A stretch of DNA of 64,000 nucleotides from Pedobacter fastidiosus (GCF_014306625.1 NZ_JACRYL010000005.1:1-64000), one strand, 5' to 3'. Positions 1 to 8,881 are shown, counted from the first letter of the stretch. Numbers and translations: made by a program. Notes: generated from the letters alone by a model not told the origin.

Positions 1-33
1 CCTTATCAAATTAACTCGGCTAAGGGGAACTTT

Positions 34-3027
34 TTAGATTGGCGAAGAGGGGTCAATTTGAAGCGGTTTATCCACTAAACCACCAGCTTTAACATATGGC
101 GAGTACAGAATAAAAGGGTTTTGAGCTGTTACATAAATTTTTACTTTTTGAGCACCTAATTTATTTGCGAGTTTATTGCTTAATGAGTAACCGAAGTTTA
201 TACTTCTCATTTTAATAAAACTGGCATCGTAATAACCCAAAGTACTTCCTGCATCACTGGTTAAGGCTGATGTAATTTGTCCGCCAGAAACGTTTGGTGA
301 TGGGAATACATTTGTAGGGTTAGTTGGGGTCCAATAATCTACAGCCAATTGGTTTCTACGTCCATCATTAATGGTTAAATAACCTGCAAGTGGCTGATGA
401 ATTTGACTAATTAATGTGCCACCGAAACGTGCATAAAGTACAAACGAGAAATCGAATCCTTTATAATTAAAACGGTTGGTAATACCGCCTTGAAGTTTGG
501 CTTGTGCATTACCGATTACATATTTATCATCAACAGTTAATTTTCCATCACCATTGTGATCTTCCAACTTAAGCTGACCAGGAACAAATCCATATTTCGC
601 TGCCTCAGCCGCTTCGTTAGTTTGCCAGATGCCAATTTTATTGTAATCAAAAATTGCCGTTAACGGTTGGCCCACAAATAACTGTGCGTTCGTAACCTGT
701 GTAACGCTGCCATTTAAGGCCACTAATTTATTTCTATTGAAGTAAAAGTTTAAATCAGTTCCCCAAGAAAAACCACTTTCGGTTTTAATATTCTGACTTG
801 AGATTGCTACTTCTAAACCTTTGTTGGTTACGTTTCCAATGTTGGTTAGGTATGGCTCAGAAATTCCAGAAGTTGGAGGCAAAGGAACACCATATAAAAG
901 TTTATCCGTTTTTGCCGTATAATAATCTACACTACCTGTAATGCGGTTATCTAAAACTCCAAAATCTAAACCGATGTTTGTTGTACGTGTATATTCCCAA
1001 TCTAATTTCGGATCAACAATTTTAGTTACATAATATCCAATTTGTGATGATGGTCCATAATTGTATCGAACATTATTGGATGCAACACCGCCCAAAGTAC
1101 TGTAAGCGGGCACAGCCTGATTTGAGGTAATTCCGAAACCTGCACGAAGTTTTAAATTAGAAATAACCTTTAAGTTTTTCATAAACTCTTCGTTTGTGAT
1201 GCTCCAACCTGCAGAAACTGCAGGATATTCTTTCCATTTATTTCCTGCTCCTAAACGTGAAGATCCATCTCTACGACCAGTTAAAGTAATCATGTATCGA
1301 TCGTTGTACACATAATTTGCTCTTAACATCATCGAAATTAGCGTAGCTGATGATTCACTTCCGCCCAAGATGGCAACTGGCCCAACTGAAGATTGACCTA
1401 GATTGTAAAACTGAACGAAATCCGCAGTGATGGAATCTTTGCTAACTGAAGTATTGTGATATTGCTCACGTTCGAAACCAAATAATGCGGTAACCGAAAC
1501 GCGATGTTTTTGGGCAAAGGTTTTATCGTAAGTAACTAAATTATCTAACGAATATTTTGTTCCTGTTCCGTTGTTAACAGATGCTGTGTTTCCTAATCCT
1601 GGTCTGAAATAACTGTTTGCACCTCTAAATTGATCACCCTCCTCTTGGTTAAAATCTAACCCTGCATTTAAACGATATTTCAATCCATCGATGATTTGAA
1701 CTTCACCATAAAGACTGTTAAATGTACGGAAACGACGAACTCGATCTACCCATTGATTTTCATTTGTAAGAAGCATCAATGGATTGTAGGTTGTATTTAA
1801 ATCGTCTAAATTTCCTGAGGGTTTAAGGTTTACACTTCCATCAGCATTATAAGGAGAGGTAAGTGGACTCAATGATAACAAGGGAAATACATTCAACCCA
1901 AATTGAGAACCATTGGTAATGCTAAAATTGGTTAAGTTATTAAAACCAATTTTTACACGTTTACCAACCTTAAAATCGCCCGTTGCTTTCATAGAAGCAC
2001 GGGTAAAATCCTGACTAGGCAAAGCTGAAGTTTGTTTGAAATAACCTCCTCCTACTGAGAATTGACTTTGCTCACTTCCACCAGAAATGCTTAGGTTATT
2101 ATCGGTCATGAAACCATCCTTATACAACAAATCTTGCCAATCTGTATTTCTACCACTTGCAATACCTGCTTTTTCGTCGGCCAAATAATCTTGAGTAAAA
2201 ATGGAATAATCCCGTAATGCTCTGTATTGGTCAGCATCGTAAACATTGTATTTATTGGTAATTTTACTTACACCATAATAAGTATTAAATGAAACGCGGG
2301 TATCGCCAGCGATTCCTCTCTTGGTTGTAATTAAAACTACACCATTTGCACCACGAGATCCATAAATTGCAGTTGCTGATGCATCTTTCAATACGTCTAA
2401 ACTTGCAATATCATCAGGATTAATGTCGTTCAATGTTCCGCTGTAAGGAATTCCATCAACCACAAAAAGTGGGTCGTTTGAGGCATTGATAGATCTTTCT
2501 CCACGAATTCGAATTTGTGCACCAGCACCGGGCCTTGTACCTACCGCTTGAACTTCTACCCCAGCCATTCTTCCTTGCAATGCCTGTTGAATGTTCGCAA
2601 CAGGAACTTCTTTAATGGCGGCGCCACTCAAAGAAACTACCGAACCGGTTACGTCTCTACGCTTTTGTGTACCATAACCAATTACGACAACCTCATTAAG
2701 ATTCTTCGAATCTGGCGTGAGGGTTACATTGTAAGTAGTTACACCATTTTTAATATCGATTTCTTGGGCCGGATAACCAATAAATGATACGATAATTGTT
2801 TTTTCATTTTCTGGAGCGCTGATGGTAAAAGTTCCATCATCTCCAGTAACTGTAGCTTTTCCAGAAAGCTTAAGTTTAATACCTGCACCGGGCAAGGGCA
2901 GATTTTTTTCATCTAATACTTTTCCCTTTAAAATTTTTTGAGCGAAAAGCAGGGATGGCGTCAGACCTAATAATAGGATTAGCAACACCACACACTTTAG
3001 AAAAGTTTTTTGTCTAGGTTTTCTCAT
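34..3027 (-). CDS. SusC/RagA-family TonB-linked outer membrane protein, C-terminus aberrant
   Basis: This is a TonB-dependent porin that would import glycan fragments together with a SusD lipoprotein, presumably encoded beyond the left edge. A signal peptide ends near FAQ (residue 30). It is followed by a carboxypeptidase-regulatory-like domain (about 31-117), the VVVIGYGTQKRRDVTGSV region typical of SusC, a plug with DGIPYSG and IYGSRGANGVVLITTK, and a long beta-barrel. No N-terminal STN signalling domain is present, which fits control by LacI rather than by sigma/FecR. At 997 residues it is slightly short. It stops just after LYSPYVKAGGLVDKP, whereas SusC proteins normally run on about 25-40 residues to a final strand ending in an aromatic or hydrophobic residue, as the second SusC here does. 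The last few residues may therefore be foreign or frameshifted. Confidence 0.93.
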   Translation of the reverse strand: MRKPRQKTFLKCVVLLILLLGLTPSLLFAQKILKGKVLDEKNLPLPGAGIKLKLSGKATVTGDDGTFTISAPENEKTIIVSFIGYPAQEIDIKNGVTTYNVTLTPDSKNLNEVVVIGYGTQKRRDVTGSVVSLSGAAIKEVPVANIQQALQGRMAGVEVQAVGTRPGAGAQIRIRGERSINASNDPLFVVDGIPYSGTLNDINPDDIASLDVLKDASATAIYGSRGANGVVLITTKRGIAGDTRVSFNTYYGVSKITNKYNVYDADQYRALRDYSIFTQDYLADEKAGIASGRNTDWQDLLYKDGFMTDNNLSISGGSEQSQFSVGGGYFKQTSALPSQDFTRASMKATGDFKVGKRVKIGFNNLTNFSITNGSQFGLNVFPLLSLSPLTSPYNADGSVNLKPSGNLDDLNTTYNPLMLLTNENQWVDRVRRFRTFNSLYGEVQIIDGLKYRLNAGLDFNQEEGDQFRGANSYFRPGLGNTASVNNGTGTKYSLDNLVTYDKTFAQKHRVSVTALFGFEREQYHNTSVSKDSITADFVQFYNLGQSSVGPVAILGGSESSATLISMMLRANYVYNDRYMITLTGRRDGSSRLGAGNKWKEYPAVSAGWSITNEEFMKNLKVISNLKLRAGFGITSNQAVPAYSTLGGVASNNVRYNYGPSSQIGYYVTKIVDPKLDWEYTRTTNIGLDFGVLDNRITGSVDYYTAKTDKLLYGVPLPPTSGISEPYLTNIGNVTNKGLEVAISSQNIKTESGFSWGTDLNFYFNRNKLVALNGSVTQVTNAQLFVGQPLTAIFDYNKIGIWQTNEAAEAAKYGFVPGQLKLEDHNGDGKLTVDDKYVIGNAQAKLQGGITNRFNYKGFDFSFVLYARFGGTLISQIHQPLAGYLTINDGRRNQLAVDYWTPTNPTNVFPSPNVSGGQITSALTSDAGSTLGYYDASFIKMRSINFGYSLSNKLANKLGAQKVKIYVTAQNPFILYSPYVKAGGLVDKPLQIDPSSPI

Positions 3028-3135
3028 AAAAGGTTCATTTTAATTTGCAGTTTTTGGCCTGCCATTTAAATAACCTTAAGGTTCTATTCGCCTGGTTAGA
3101 AGTGGAGAACGGAGCTTAAGTATATTTGGTTAGGT

Positions 3136-3167
3136 TAAAAGTAGAAATTAAAAAATTAATTTGCAAC
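3136..3167 (-). promoter_or_regulatory. Probable susC promoter overlapping a LacI operator
   Basis: Read on the minus strand, GTTG (3164-3167) is followed after 20 bp by TACTTTTA (3136-3143), one base from the Bacteroidota TAnnTTTG -7 box. The -33 element lies inside the palindromic operator at 3161-3176, so a bound repressor would block the polymerase. Transcription would start about 100 bases before the susC ATG. The assignment is by motif only. Confidence 0.55.
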
Positions 3168-3176
3168 CGATTGCAT
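3161..3176. promoter_or_regulatory. LacI-family operator O1
   Basis: TTGCAACCGATTGCAT is a near-perfect palindrome (arms TTGCAA and TTGCAT around a central CG). This is the usual form of LacI/GalR operators. It lies in the divergent susC/uxuA region, with a lacI-type gene 1.3 kb away, and is repeated in part at 3238-3251 and 5484-5497. Confidence 0.65.
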
Positions 3177-3237
3177 AAAATATTTTTATTTTTTATTTTT
3201 TTGCGCCACAGATAGATAAAAATGGTGTATTTTTATA

Positions 3238-3251
3238 CTGTACCGATTGCA
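3238..3251. promoter_or_regulatory. LacI-family operator O2, one strong half
   Basis: CTGTACCGATTGCA shares the ten bases ACCGATTGCA with O1 but has a degenerate left arm. It lies 26 bp before the uxuA start and just after a TATTTTTA sequence (3228-3235) that could be a weak -7 box. Repression here would act as a roadblock near the start of transcription. The centre-to-centre distance from O1 is 76 bp, close to seven helical turns, which would permit looping. Confidence 0.5.
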
Positions 3252-3276
3252 TTAATAATTTAAACTAACAAAAAAT

Positions 3277-4446
3277 ATGAATATGATACAAACCATGCGG
3301 TGGTATGGGCCAGATGATATTGTAAGCCTTACAGACATTAAACAGGCTGGATGTAGCGGTGTGGTAACAGCCTTACATCACATCGCAGTTGGCGAAATTT
3401 GGACTACAGAAGAAATTCAAAAAAGAAAGGTAGAAATAGAGAAATTTAACCTGATTTGGAGTGTTGTTGAGAGCTTACCCGTACACGAAGACATTAAAAA
3501 AAGAGCAGGAAACTACAAAACCTATATCGAAAATTATAAAATCAGTCTAGAAAATCTTGCTTCTTGTGAGATAAAAATCATCACATATAACTTTATGCCC
3601 GTACTAGATTGGATGCGAACCAATTTAAAATACAAAACCATCACGGGCGCTTTGGCCTTAAGATTTGAAAAAACAGCCTTTATTGCCTTTGATTTATTCT
3701 TGCTTAAAAGGCCAAATGCCAAAGATGACTATTCGGGGGAAGAAATAAATAAGGCCACAACTTACTTTGAACAGCTAAATGATGAAGCCAGAACTGAATT
3801 AATGGGTAATTGCTTACAGGGTCTGCCAGGAAGTAAAGACCATTTTACCCCTGAACAAGTTTTAGCACTATTAGATGGTTTTAAAGGAATTACAGCAGAT
3901 ATTTTAAGAGAAAACTTAACTACTTTCCTGTCGGAAATTACACCAACTGCCGATCAGCATGAAATGCAAATGGCCATCCATCCAGATGATCCACCTTATC
4001 CAATATTAGGTTTGCCAAGAATTATGAGTACCGAAGCAGATGCGCAATACATTTTAAATAAAGTGCCTGCAAAATCAAACGGTTTATGTTTTTGCAGTGG
4101 TTCTTTTGGCGCAAGGCCAGATAATGATTTACCCGGAATGCTTGAACGACTGGGCTCTAGAATTTATTTTCTGCACCTGAGAAGTACCGAAAGAGACGAT
4201 GAAGGAAACTTTTTTGAAGCCAACCACTTAGAGGGTAATGCCAATATGTTTGCTTTGGTTAAAGAGGCGGTAAAATTAATGCAAAAAGAAAATCGATCTA
4301 TCCCAATGCGACCGGATCATGGGCACCAAATGATGGATGATCTTGCTAAAAATCCTTACCCCGGTTATTCGGCTATTGGTCGTTTAAAGGGTTTGGCAGA
4401 AATCCGCGGATTGGAAATGGGGATCAGAAAAAGTTTGTTCGAATAA
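3277..4446 (+). CDS. uxuA: Mannonate dehydratase UxuA
   Basis: UxuA dehydrates D-mannonate to 2-keto-3-deoxygluconate (EC 4.2.1.8) in the cytoplasmic catabolism of D-glucuronate. The 389-residue length is normal for the family. Family signatures are present: MRWYGPDD at the N-terminus, [14 protein letters not shown] (from about residue 271), HLRSTERD (about 300) and MRPDHGHQ (about 344-351). The Cys and His residues in these blocks belong to the metal and substrate site. The gene is divergent from susC, shares an operator region with it, and converges on the lacI gene with only 2 bp between stop codons. The context suggests that the imported glycan contains glucuronic acid. No uxaC, uxuB or kdgK is in view. 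Confidence 0.95.
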   Translation: MNMIQTMRWYGPDDIVSLTDIKQAGCSGVVTALHHIAVGEIWTTEEIQKRKVEIEKFNLIWSVVESLPVHEDIKKRAGNYKTYIENYKISLENLASCEIKIITYNFMPVLDWMRTNLKYKTITGALALRFEKTAFIAFDLFLLKRPNAKDDYSGEEINKATTYFEQLNDEARTELMGNCLQGLPGSKDHFTPEQVLALLDGFKGITADILRENLTTFLSEITPTADQHEMQMAIHPDDPPYPILGLPRIMSTEADAQYILNKVPAKSNGLCFCSGSFGARPDNDLPGMLERLGSRIYFLHLRSTERDDEGNFFEANHLEGNANMFALVKEAVKLMQKENRSIPMRPDHGHQMMDDLAKNPYPGYSAIGRLKGLAEIRGLEMGIRKSLFE

Positions 4447-4448
4447 AT

Positions 4449-5471
4449 TTAGGAAGGCAATTTAGTAGTAGATTGCCTTTCTACAACTGTTGGGTTAAGC
4501 ACTACGTGATCTATATTTTGATAAGGATTTTGCTGAGCAATCATTTTTAAAAACATTTTTGCACATTCACTTCCCATTTGGTTGGCATGCTGATCTATGG
4601 TAGAAAGGTTTGGCGTAATGTATGCCGAAAAAGCCTCATTCGCGAAGCCAATAACACCTATTTCTGGTGGTGTTTCATCAACTTCCTTCAGTTTTTTAAT
4701 CACGCCCAAAGCAGTAAAGTCATCTCCAGCGATAATTGCATCAGGCTTATCCGCTCCACGTAATAATTTTCCTGCACCAAATCTACCATCCTTAATAGAT
4801 AAGCCTCCATAAACAATATTTTCCTCAAGCACCGGCAAATTATTTGCTTCGAGCGCCGCTTTATAACCTTTTAATCTATCGTTAAAAATTTTAATTTGAT
4901 GGATGGTTGTAATGAAAGCAATTTTCTTATAACCTTGATCTATTAAATGCTGAGTAGCTAGATATCCGGCGCCAAAATCATCAAGCGTAACAGTTGGCAC
5001 CTTTAAAGCCGGGTTTACTCGATCAAAAAGCACCAGTGGTTTATTTTGTTTTACAATTTCTGCGAAGTGAGAAACATCCTGAGTTTCTAAGGAGAGAGAA
5101 GCCATAATCCCATCTACTTGTGCCTCTAAAAGTGTTCTAACCCCATTAATTTCGTTCTCGACAGATTCGTTAGATTGATACAGAATTATTCGGTAACCGC
5201 TATCTTTCAAGCCTTCCTCTATGCTGTGAATTATTGATGCAAAAAAATGTGCCTGAACGCTTGGAACAATTACCCCAATAATATGCGTTTTACCAGATTT
5301 TAATGCTGATGCTAATCTATTTGGGCTATAATTTAGTTTTTTTGCCGTTTCAATTACCGCTTTCTTTGTGGCGTCGCTTATGGCAGGAAATCCGCTGAGG
5401 GCTCTAGATACAGTTGAAACTGTGATATTTAGCTCCTTGGCAATATCATATATGGTAGTTTTCTTTTTCAA
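4449..5471 (-). CDS. LacI-family transcriptional regulator
   Basis: This is a 340-residue LacI/GalR-type repressor. The N-terminal helix-turn-helix (TTIYDIAKELNITVSTVSRA, residues 5-24) and hinge (NRLASALKSGKTHIIGVIVP) are followed by a periplasmic-binding-protein-like effector domain running to the end. By position it most likely controls susC, uxuA and itself, with a sugar acid as effector; that is inference. A near-palindrome matching the operators at susC/uxuA sits 13 bp before its ATG (5484-5497), suggesting autoregulation. It lies downstream of the DUF5009-type gene on the same strand with a 42 bp gap, so some transcripts may cover both. Confidence 0.92.
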   Translation of the reverse strand: MKKKTTIYDIAKELNITVSTVSRALSGFPAISDATKKAVIETAKKLNYSPNRLASALKSGKTHIIGVIVPSVQAHFFASIIHSIEEGLKDSGYRIILYQSNESVENEINGVRTLLEAQVDGIMASLSLETQDVSHFAEIVKQNKPLVLFDRVNPALKVPTVTLDDFGAGYLATQHLIDQGYKKIAFITTIHQIKIFNDRLKGYKAALEANNLPVLEENIVYGGLSIKDGRFGAGKLLRGADKPDAIIAGDDFTALGVIKKLKEVDETPPEIGVIGFANEAFSAYITPNLSTIDQHANQMGSECAKMFLKMIAQQNPYQNIDHVVLNPTVVERQSTTKLPS

Positions 5472-5483
5472 TCTTCAGCTTAA

Positions 5484-5497
5484 TTCAATCGGTTGCT
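5484..5497. promoter_or_regulatory. LacI-family operator O3 upstream of lacI
   Basis: TTCAATCGGTTGCT is the reverse-complement orientation of O1: its complement AGCAACCGATTGAA shares GCAACCGATTG with it. It lies in the 42 bp gap between the DUF5009-type gene and the lacI start. The finding rests on sequence similarity alone. Confidence 0.5.
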
Positions 5498-5513
5498 TTG
5501 GCCAATTTAGTAA

Positions 5514-6674
5514 TTATACTTTAATTATGATGTTCTTTTTATACATAATCCAAAGGAGCACATAAAACCCAAGAACGTACGTAATTGCCCAAACTAATGA
5601 TGCATTTATTGGGGAGAAAAAGGGTTGATAACAGGTGGCATAAAAATGAACCAGCAATGGTGTTTTAGTTCCATCTGCCTGGGTAACGGTAATCATATTT
5701 AATACTCGGGGCATTAAGCCTGCGAGGAAAAAAACCGTTATTGCATTTACCCCATAAACCACAAAAGGTATGGTAAATTTTTTATATCCCTGCACATCAA
5801 TAAGCCAATAGCAAAGGGCTAAACCAATGGATGCAAGGCCTCCTGCATATAAAACGTAGGAGCTTGTCCACAATGCTTTGTTTATTGGAAACTGTAAATC
5901 CCATAATAAACCGGCAATAACGGATAGAAGCCCAACGGTGAAGAGCCAAGAAACTTTGGTTGCCTGATCCACATCTTTCCTGCGCATCCAAACCCCAACG
6001 AGTATCCCAAACAGGCAGGTTCCGATGGCGGGTAAAGTACTTAGAACACCTTCAGGATCCCAGGTTTTTGAAGACGCCCAAGTATGTGCTTCGGTTAGAA
6101 TACCACGATCAATCCATGCCGCCAAATTAGTCTCTTTTTCCAAATTTGCGTAACCCACTCCAGGAACGGGAACAAACGTCATTAAAGCCCAATACACTGC
6201 AAGAATTACAATTAAGGTTTTGAAAATTGCTTTTTCTGATGCTTTAATAAAAATGATGCTGCTGATGATAAAAACAATTCCAATTCTTTGTAATACTCCG
6301 AGGATTCTTACCGTTTCAAAAGCCTCCCAAATGGATCTATGATCAATTATTGCATTTATAATTTTAGAGAAGATAGCTAGGAAAAAACCTAAAAAATAAA
6401 GTGTTAAGCCTCTTTTAACTGCTCTGAAAATTGTTTTATTGTGCGTTGATGGATCGGCTTTACTACTGCTCATGGCAAAGGCAATGGAAACCCCAACGAT
6501 CCATAAGAAAAAAGGGAAAATTAAATCTGTTGGTGTACAACCATTCCATTCTGCATGTTCTAGAGGGGCGTAAATATGACCCCAACTTCCAGGATTGTTT
6601 ACTAAAATCATGGCGGCTACGGTTAAGCCTCTAAAAAAATCTAAAGAGAGCAGGCGTTGTTTGGGTTCGGTCAT
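5514..6674 (-). CDS. DUF5009 / heparan-alpha-glucosaminide N-acetyltransferase-like membrane protein
   Basis: This is a polytopic inner membrane protein of 386 residues with about ten hydrophobic segments. The N-terminus, RLLSLDFFRGLTVAAMILVN followed by PLEHAEWNGCTPTDLIFPFF, is the signature of the family related to lysosomal heparan-alpha-glucosaminide acetyltransferase and bacterial NagX/YeiB-type proteins. Such proteins often sit in Bacteroidota glycan-utilisation loci, possibly acetylating or moving amino sugars; the true substrate is unknown. It precedes lacI on the same strand, placing it with the susC/uxuA locus. A possible partial LacI site lies further upstream (6929-6942). Confidence 0.85.
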   Translation of the reverse strand: MTEPKQRLLSLDFFRGLTVAAMILVNNPGSWGHIYAPLEHAEWNGCTPTDLIFPFFLWIVGVSIAFAMSSSKADPSTHNKTIFRAVKRGLTLYFLGFFLAIFSKIINAIIDHRSIWEAFETVRILGVLQRIGIVFIISSIIFIKASEKAIFKTLIVILAVYWALMTFVPVPGVGYANLEKETNLAAWIDRGILTEAHTWASSKTWDPEGVLSTLPAIGTCLFGILVGVWMRRKDVDQATKVSWLFTVGLLSVIAGLLWDLQFPINKALWTSSYVLYAGGLASIGLALCYWLIDVQGYKKFTIPFVVYGVNAITVFFLAGLMPRVLNMITVTQADGTKTPLLVHFYATCYQPFFSPINASLVWAITYVLGFYVLLWIMYKKNIIIKV

Positions 6675-6770
6675 GATTTGGGCTTGGTTAAGAAAACTAA
6701 TTTAGAGCTTTGTTTTTATAATGAGAAATAAATCGTTGAATCGACTTACTAAGTTTAGGGTTGTCACGAC

Positions 6771-6803
6771 AAACCTCGCAGGTTTTGAAAAACTACGAGG
6801 TTT
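6771..6803. repeat. Intergenic inverted repeat
   Basis: AAACCTCG (6771-6778) and CGAGGTTT (6796-6803) form an 8 bp stem. Pairing continues inward through CAGGTTTT against AAAACTA with mismatches. No T-run follows on either strand, so it looks like a dispersed palindromic element rather than a terminator. Confidence 0.6.
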
Positions 6804-6928
6804 AAATTCTTAAGAAATTTTAATTTAAACTCACTAGAAAACCAGACTTATTTGCAAAGGCCCGAGTTATCTAAACCCGATTTAACGGATGCCGATTTTT
6901 TCTTCGGCAGAAGAGAGGGCGGGACTAT

Positions 6929-6942
6929 CGCAACCGATTTAC
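6929..6942. promoter_or_regulatory. Possible partial LacI half-site
   Basis: CGCAACCGATTTAC carries a perfect left arm, GCAACCGATT, but a degenerate right arm. It lies about 255 bp upstream of the DUF5009-type gene, on the far side of the hairpin. It may be chance or part of a dispersed repeat. Confidence 0.2.
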
Positions 6943-6991
6943 ACCGAACATTGCTTTCCAAATCCTTTAACATATCGAGTTTTAACTCCGG

Positions 6992-7023
6992 TTTGCTATT
7001 CGCCGTATTTTAAGGTACTTTTG
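6992..7023 (+). promoter_or_regulatory. Bacteroidota-type promoter of the DEAD-box helicase
   Basis: TTTG (6992-6995), exactly 20 bp, then TACTTTTG (7016-7023) gives a full match to the Bacteroidota primary sigma consensus TTTG-N19-21-TAnnTTTG. Transcription should begin near 7030, some 17 bases before the TTG start. Confidence 0.7.
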
Positions 7024-7046
7024 CTAAAATAAATAAACACAACAGA

Positions 7047-8267
7047 TTGAATTTTAACGACTTTAATTTTAACCCCGACTTATACGAAGGCCTGATGGCG
7101 ATGGGGTATAAAAGCGCTACTCCGATACAAGAACAAGCCATTCCCGTAATTTTAGATAATCACGACCTTATTGCCTGCGCCCAAACAGGGACTGGAAAAA
7201 CAGCCAGTTATTTACTTCCGGTGATGGATAAAATAATGAGGGCGAAAGATAGGCACAACAATACTTTAATTTTAGCGCCAACGCGTGAGCTTGCTCAACA
7301 GATTGATTTACAGGTTGAAGCGCTTGCGTATTTCACCAACATCAGCTCGCTTGCTGTTTATGGCGGTGGTGATGGCATTGCTTACGAACAACAAAAACGC
7401 TCGATGCGTGATGGTGTTGATGTAATTATTGCAACCCCTGGTCGCTTGATGGCGCACCTTTCTTCTGGTGTTTTAAAATTGGAACATTTGCAGCATTTAA
7501 TTTTAGATGAGGCCGATAGAATGCTGGACATGGGTTTCTATGACGATATTATTCGCATCATCAGTTACTTGCCAGAAAAACGCCAGACACTCTTGTTCTC
7601 GGCTACAATGGCGCCAAAAATTAGGGCAATGGCGGGCAAGATTTTGCACGAACCACAACAAATTACCATCTCGATTGCTAAACCTGCTGAGGGAATTAAC
7701 CAACAGGCATACCTTATACATGACCAGCAAAAACAGGCTTTATTGACTGATATTTTTAAGGATGGTACTTATAAAAGCAGTATCATTTTTGTTTCTACAA
7801 AGGATAAAGTTAAAGCACTGTACAAAACTTTTAAAAGTTTAGGAATTAAAGCGGAGGCTTTCCATTCAGATTTAGGGCAGAAAGAACGCGAAGATATTTT
7901 ACTTGCTTTTAAAAATAGAAGATTGCCAATTTTAATTGGAACGGATGTTTTATCTCGCGGTATTGATGTAGAGGGAATCGATTTGGTGATCAATTACGAT
8001 GTTCCGGGCGACCCTGCAGATTATGTGCATAGAATTGGAAGAACGGCCAGAGCTTCGACAAAAGGAACTGCAATTACTTTAGTTAACGGTAAGGATAAGC
8101 GCAAGTTTGATAATATTGAGAAATTGATTGAAAAGGAAGTTCCGAAAATGACTTTGCCTGAGCATATTTCAGCAATGGAAATTACCCATGTTGAGGAGAA
8201 AAGACCGCATCAAAATAATGGCAAGAAAAAGGTTTGGCACAAGAAAAAGCCGAAACCAACCAGCTAA
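7047..8267 (+). CDS. DEAD-box ATP-dependent RNA helicase, RhlE-like
   Basis: This 406-residue RNA helicase unwinds short duplexes in ribosome assembly or RNA decay. All core motifs are visible: Q motif (TPIQEQAIP, about 25-33), AQTGTGKT (45-52), PTRELA, TPGR, DEAD (154-157), SAT, GTDVLSRGID and HRIGRTAR. A lysine-rich tail (KKKVWHKKKPKPTS) ends the protein. The start codon is TTG; no in-frame ATG lies upstream, and the next ATG (codon 17) would remove the aromatic residues that precede the Q motif. The full promoter at 6992-7023 supports the TTG start. The RhlE subfamily is likely but not certain. Confidence 0.93.
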   Translation: MNFNDFNFNPDLYEGLMAMGYKSATPIQEQAIPVILDNHDLIACAQTGTGKTASYLLPVMDKIMRAKDRHNNTLILAPTRELAQQIDLQVEALAYFTNISSLAVYGGGDGIAYEQQKRSMRDGVDVIIATPGRLMAHLSSGVLKLEHLQHLILDEADRMLDMGFYDDIIRIISYLPEKRQTLLFSATMAPKIRAMAGKILHEPQQITISIAKPAEGINQQAYLIHDQQKQALLTDIFKDGTYKSSIIFVSTKDKVKALYKTFKSLGIKAEAFHSDLGQKEREDILLAFKNRRLPILIGTDVLSRGIDVEGIDLVINYDVPGDPADYVHRIGRTARASTKGTAITLVNGKDKRKFDNIEKLIEKEVPKMTLPEHISAMEITHVEEKRPHQNNGKKKVWHKKKPKPTS

Positions 8268-8349
8268 ATTATTTAACAAAAGCATGATATTAACTTTCTT
8301 GTTTTAAAACTATTAAGAGTAAATTTAATTTATCAAAATAGAAAAAATC

Positions 8350-8820
8350 ATGAAAACAAATATTGGAATATCGCCCGAAAACAGACAAGCAGTTTCAGAA
8401 CAATTGGCTAAATTATTAGCCGATGAATATGTTTTATATACCAAAACCCGTAACGCTCATTGGAATGTTGAAGGCGCTGATTTCTTATCAAAGCACAAAT
8501 TTTTTGAGGAACAATACGGTTTATTAGAGGGGTTTATCGATAGCGTTGCAGAGCGAATCCGTAAGATTGGACATTATGCTCCTGCTACCCTTAAAAACTT
8601 TTTAGCGCTAACGCATTTAACAGAATACAGCGAAAGAAAAAATGATAGCCTTGGCTACATTAAGGATTTATTAGCTGACCACGAAACCATTATTGAATTC
8701 ATAAGAGGAAATATTAATCCAATTGCTGATGAGTATGGCGATGCCGGAACCAGCGATTATTTGACTGGTTTAATGGAAGAGCATGAAGAAATGGCCTGGA
8801 TTTTAAGAGCGCATTTATAA
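8350..8820 (+). CDS. dps: Dps family DNA-binding ferritin-like protein
   Basis: Dps forms a dodecamer that oxidises and stores iron with hydrogen peroxide and protects DNA in stress. The 156-residue protein has the inter-subunit ferroxidase residues at the expected spacing: His37 (in NAHWNVEG), His49, Asp64 and Glu68 (in GFIDSVAERIR). The short N-terminus has few basic residues, so DNA binding may be weak. It is monocistronic: 82 bp from the helicase gene and followed by a strong terminator at 8838-8875. Confidence 0.95.
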   Translation: MKTNIGISPENRQAVSEQLAKLLADEYVLYTKTRNAHWNVEGADFLSKHKFFEEQYGLLEGFIDSVAERIRKIGHYAPATLKNFLALTHLTEYSERKNDSLGYIKDLLADHETIIEFIRGNINPIADEYGDAGTSDYLTGLMEEHEEMAWILRAHL

Positions 8821-8837
8821 AATAATTTTCTTTTCGA

Positions 8838-8875
8838 AACGCCAATAGGATTAATTCTTATTGGCGTTTTTCTTT
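8838..8875 (+). terminator. Rho-independent terminator after dps
   Basis: AACGCCAATA (8838-8847) pairs with TATTGGCGTT (8859-8868), an 11 nt loop between them, followed directly by a T-rich run. Confidence 0.85.
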
Positions 8876-8881
8876 TATCGC

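Larger units (their letters stand above)
6675..7046. other. Intergenic region with hairpin and repeat-like sequence
   Basis: This 372 bp gap lies between divergent genes. It contains the AAACCTCG...CGAGGTTT inverted repeat (6771-6803), a small TGCCGA/TCGGCA hairpin (about 6890-6910), a GCAACCGATT sequence resembling the LacI half-site (6929-6942), and the DEAD-box gene promoter (6992-7023). No protein-coding reading frame is convincing. Confidence 0.6.

Noticed and set aside
2515-2787. 90-codon plus-strand open frame inside the first SusC gene
   Set aside because: It lies wholly antisense to the conserved SusC plug region and has no recognisable features.
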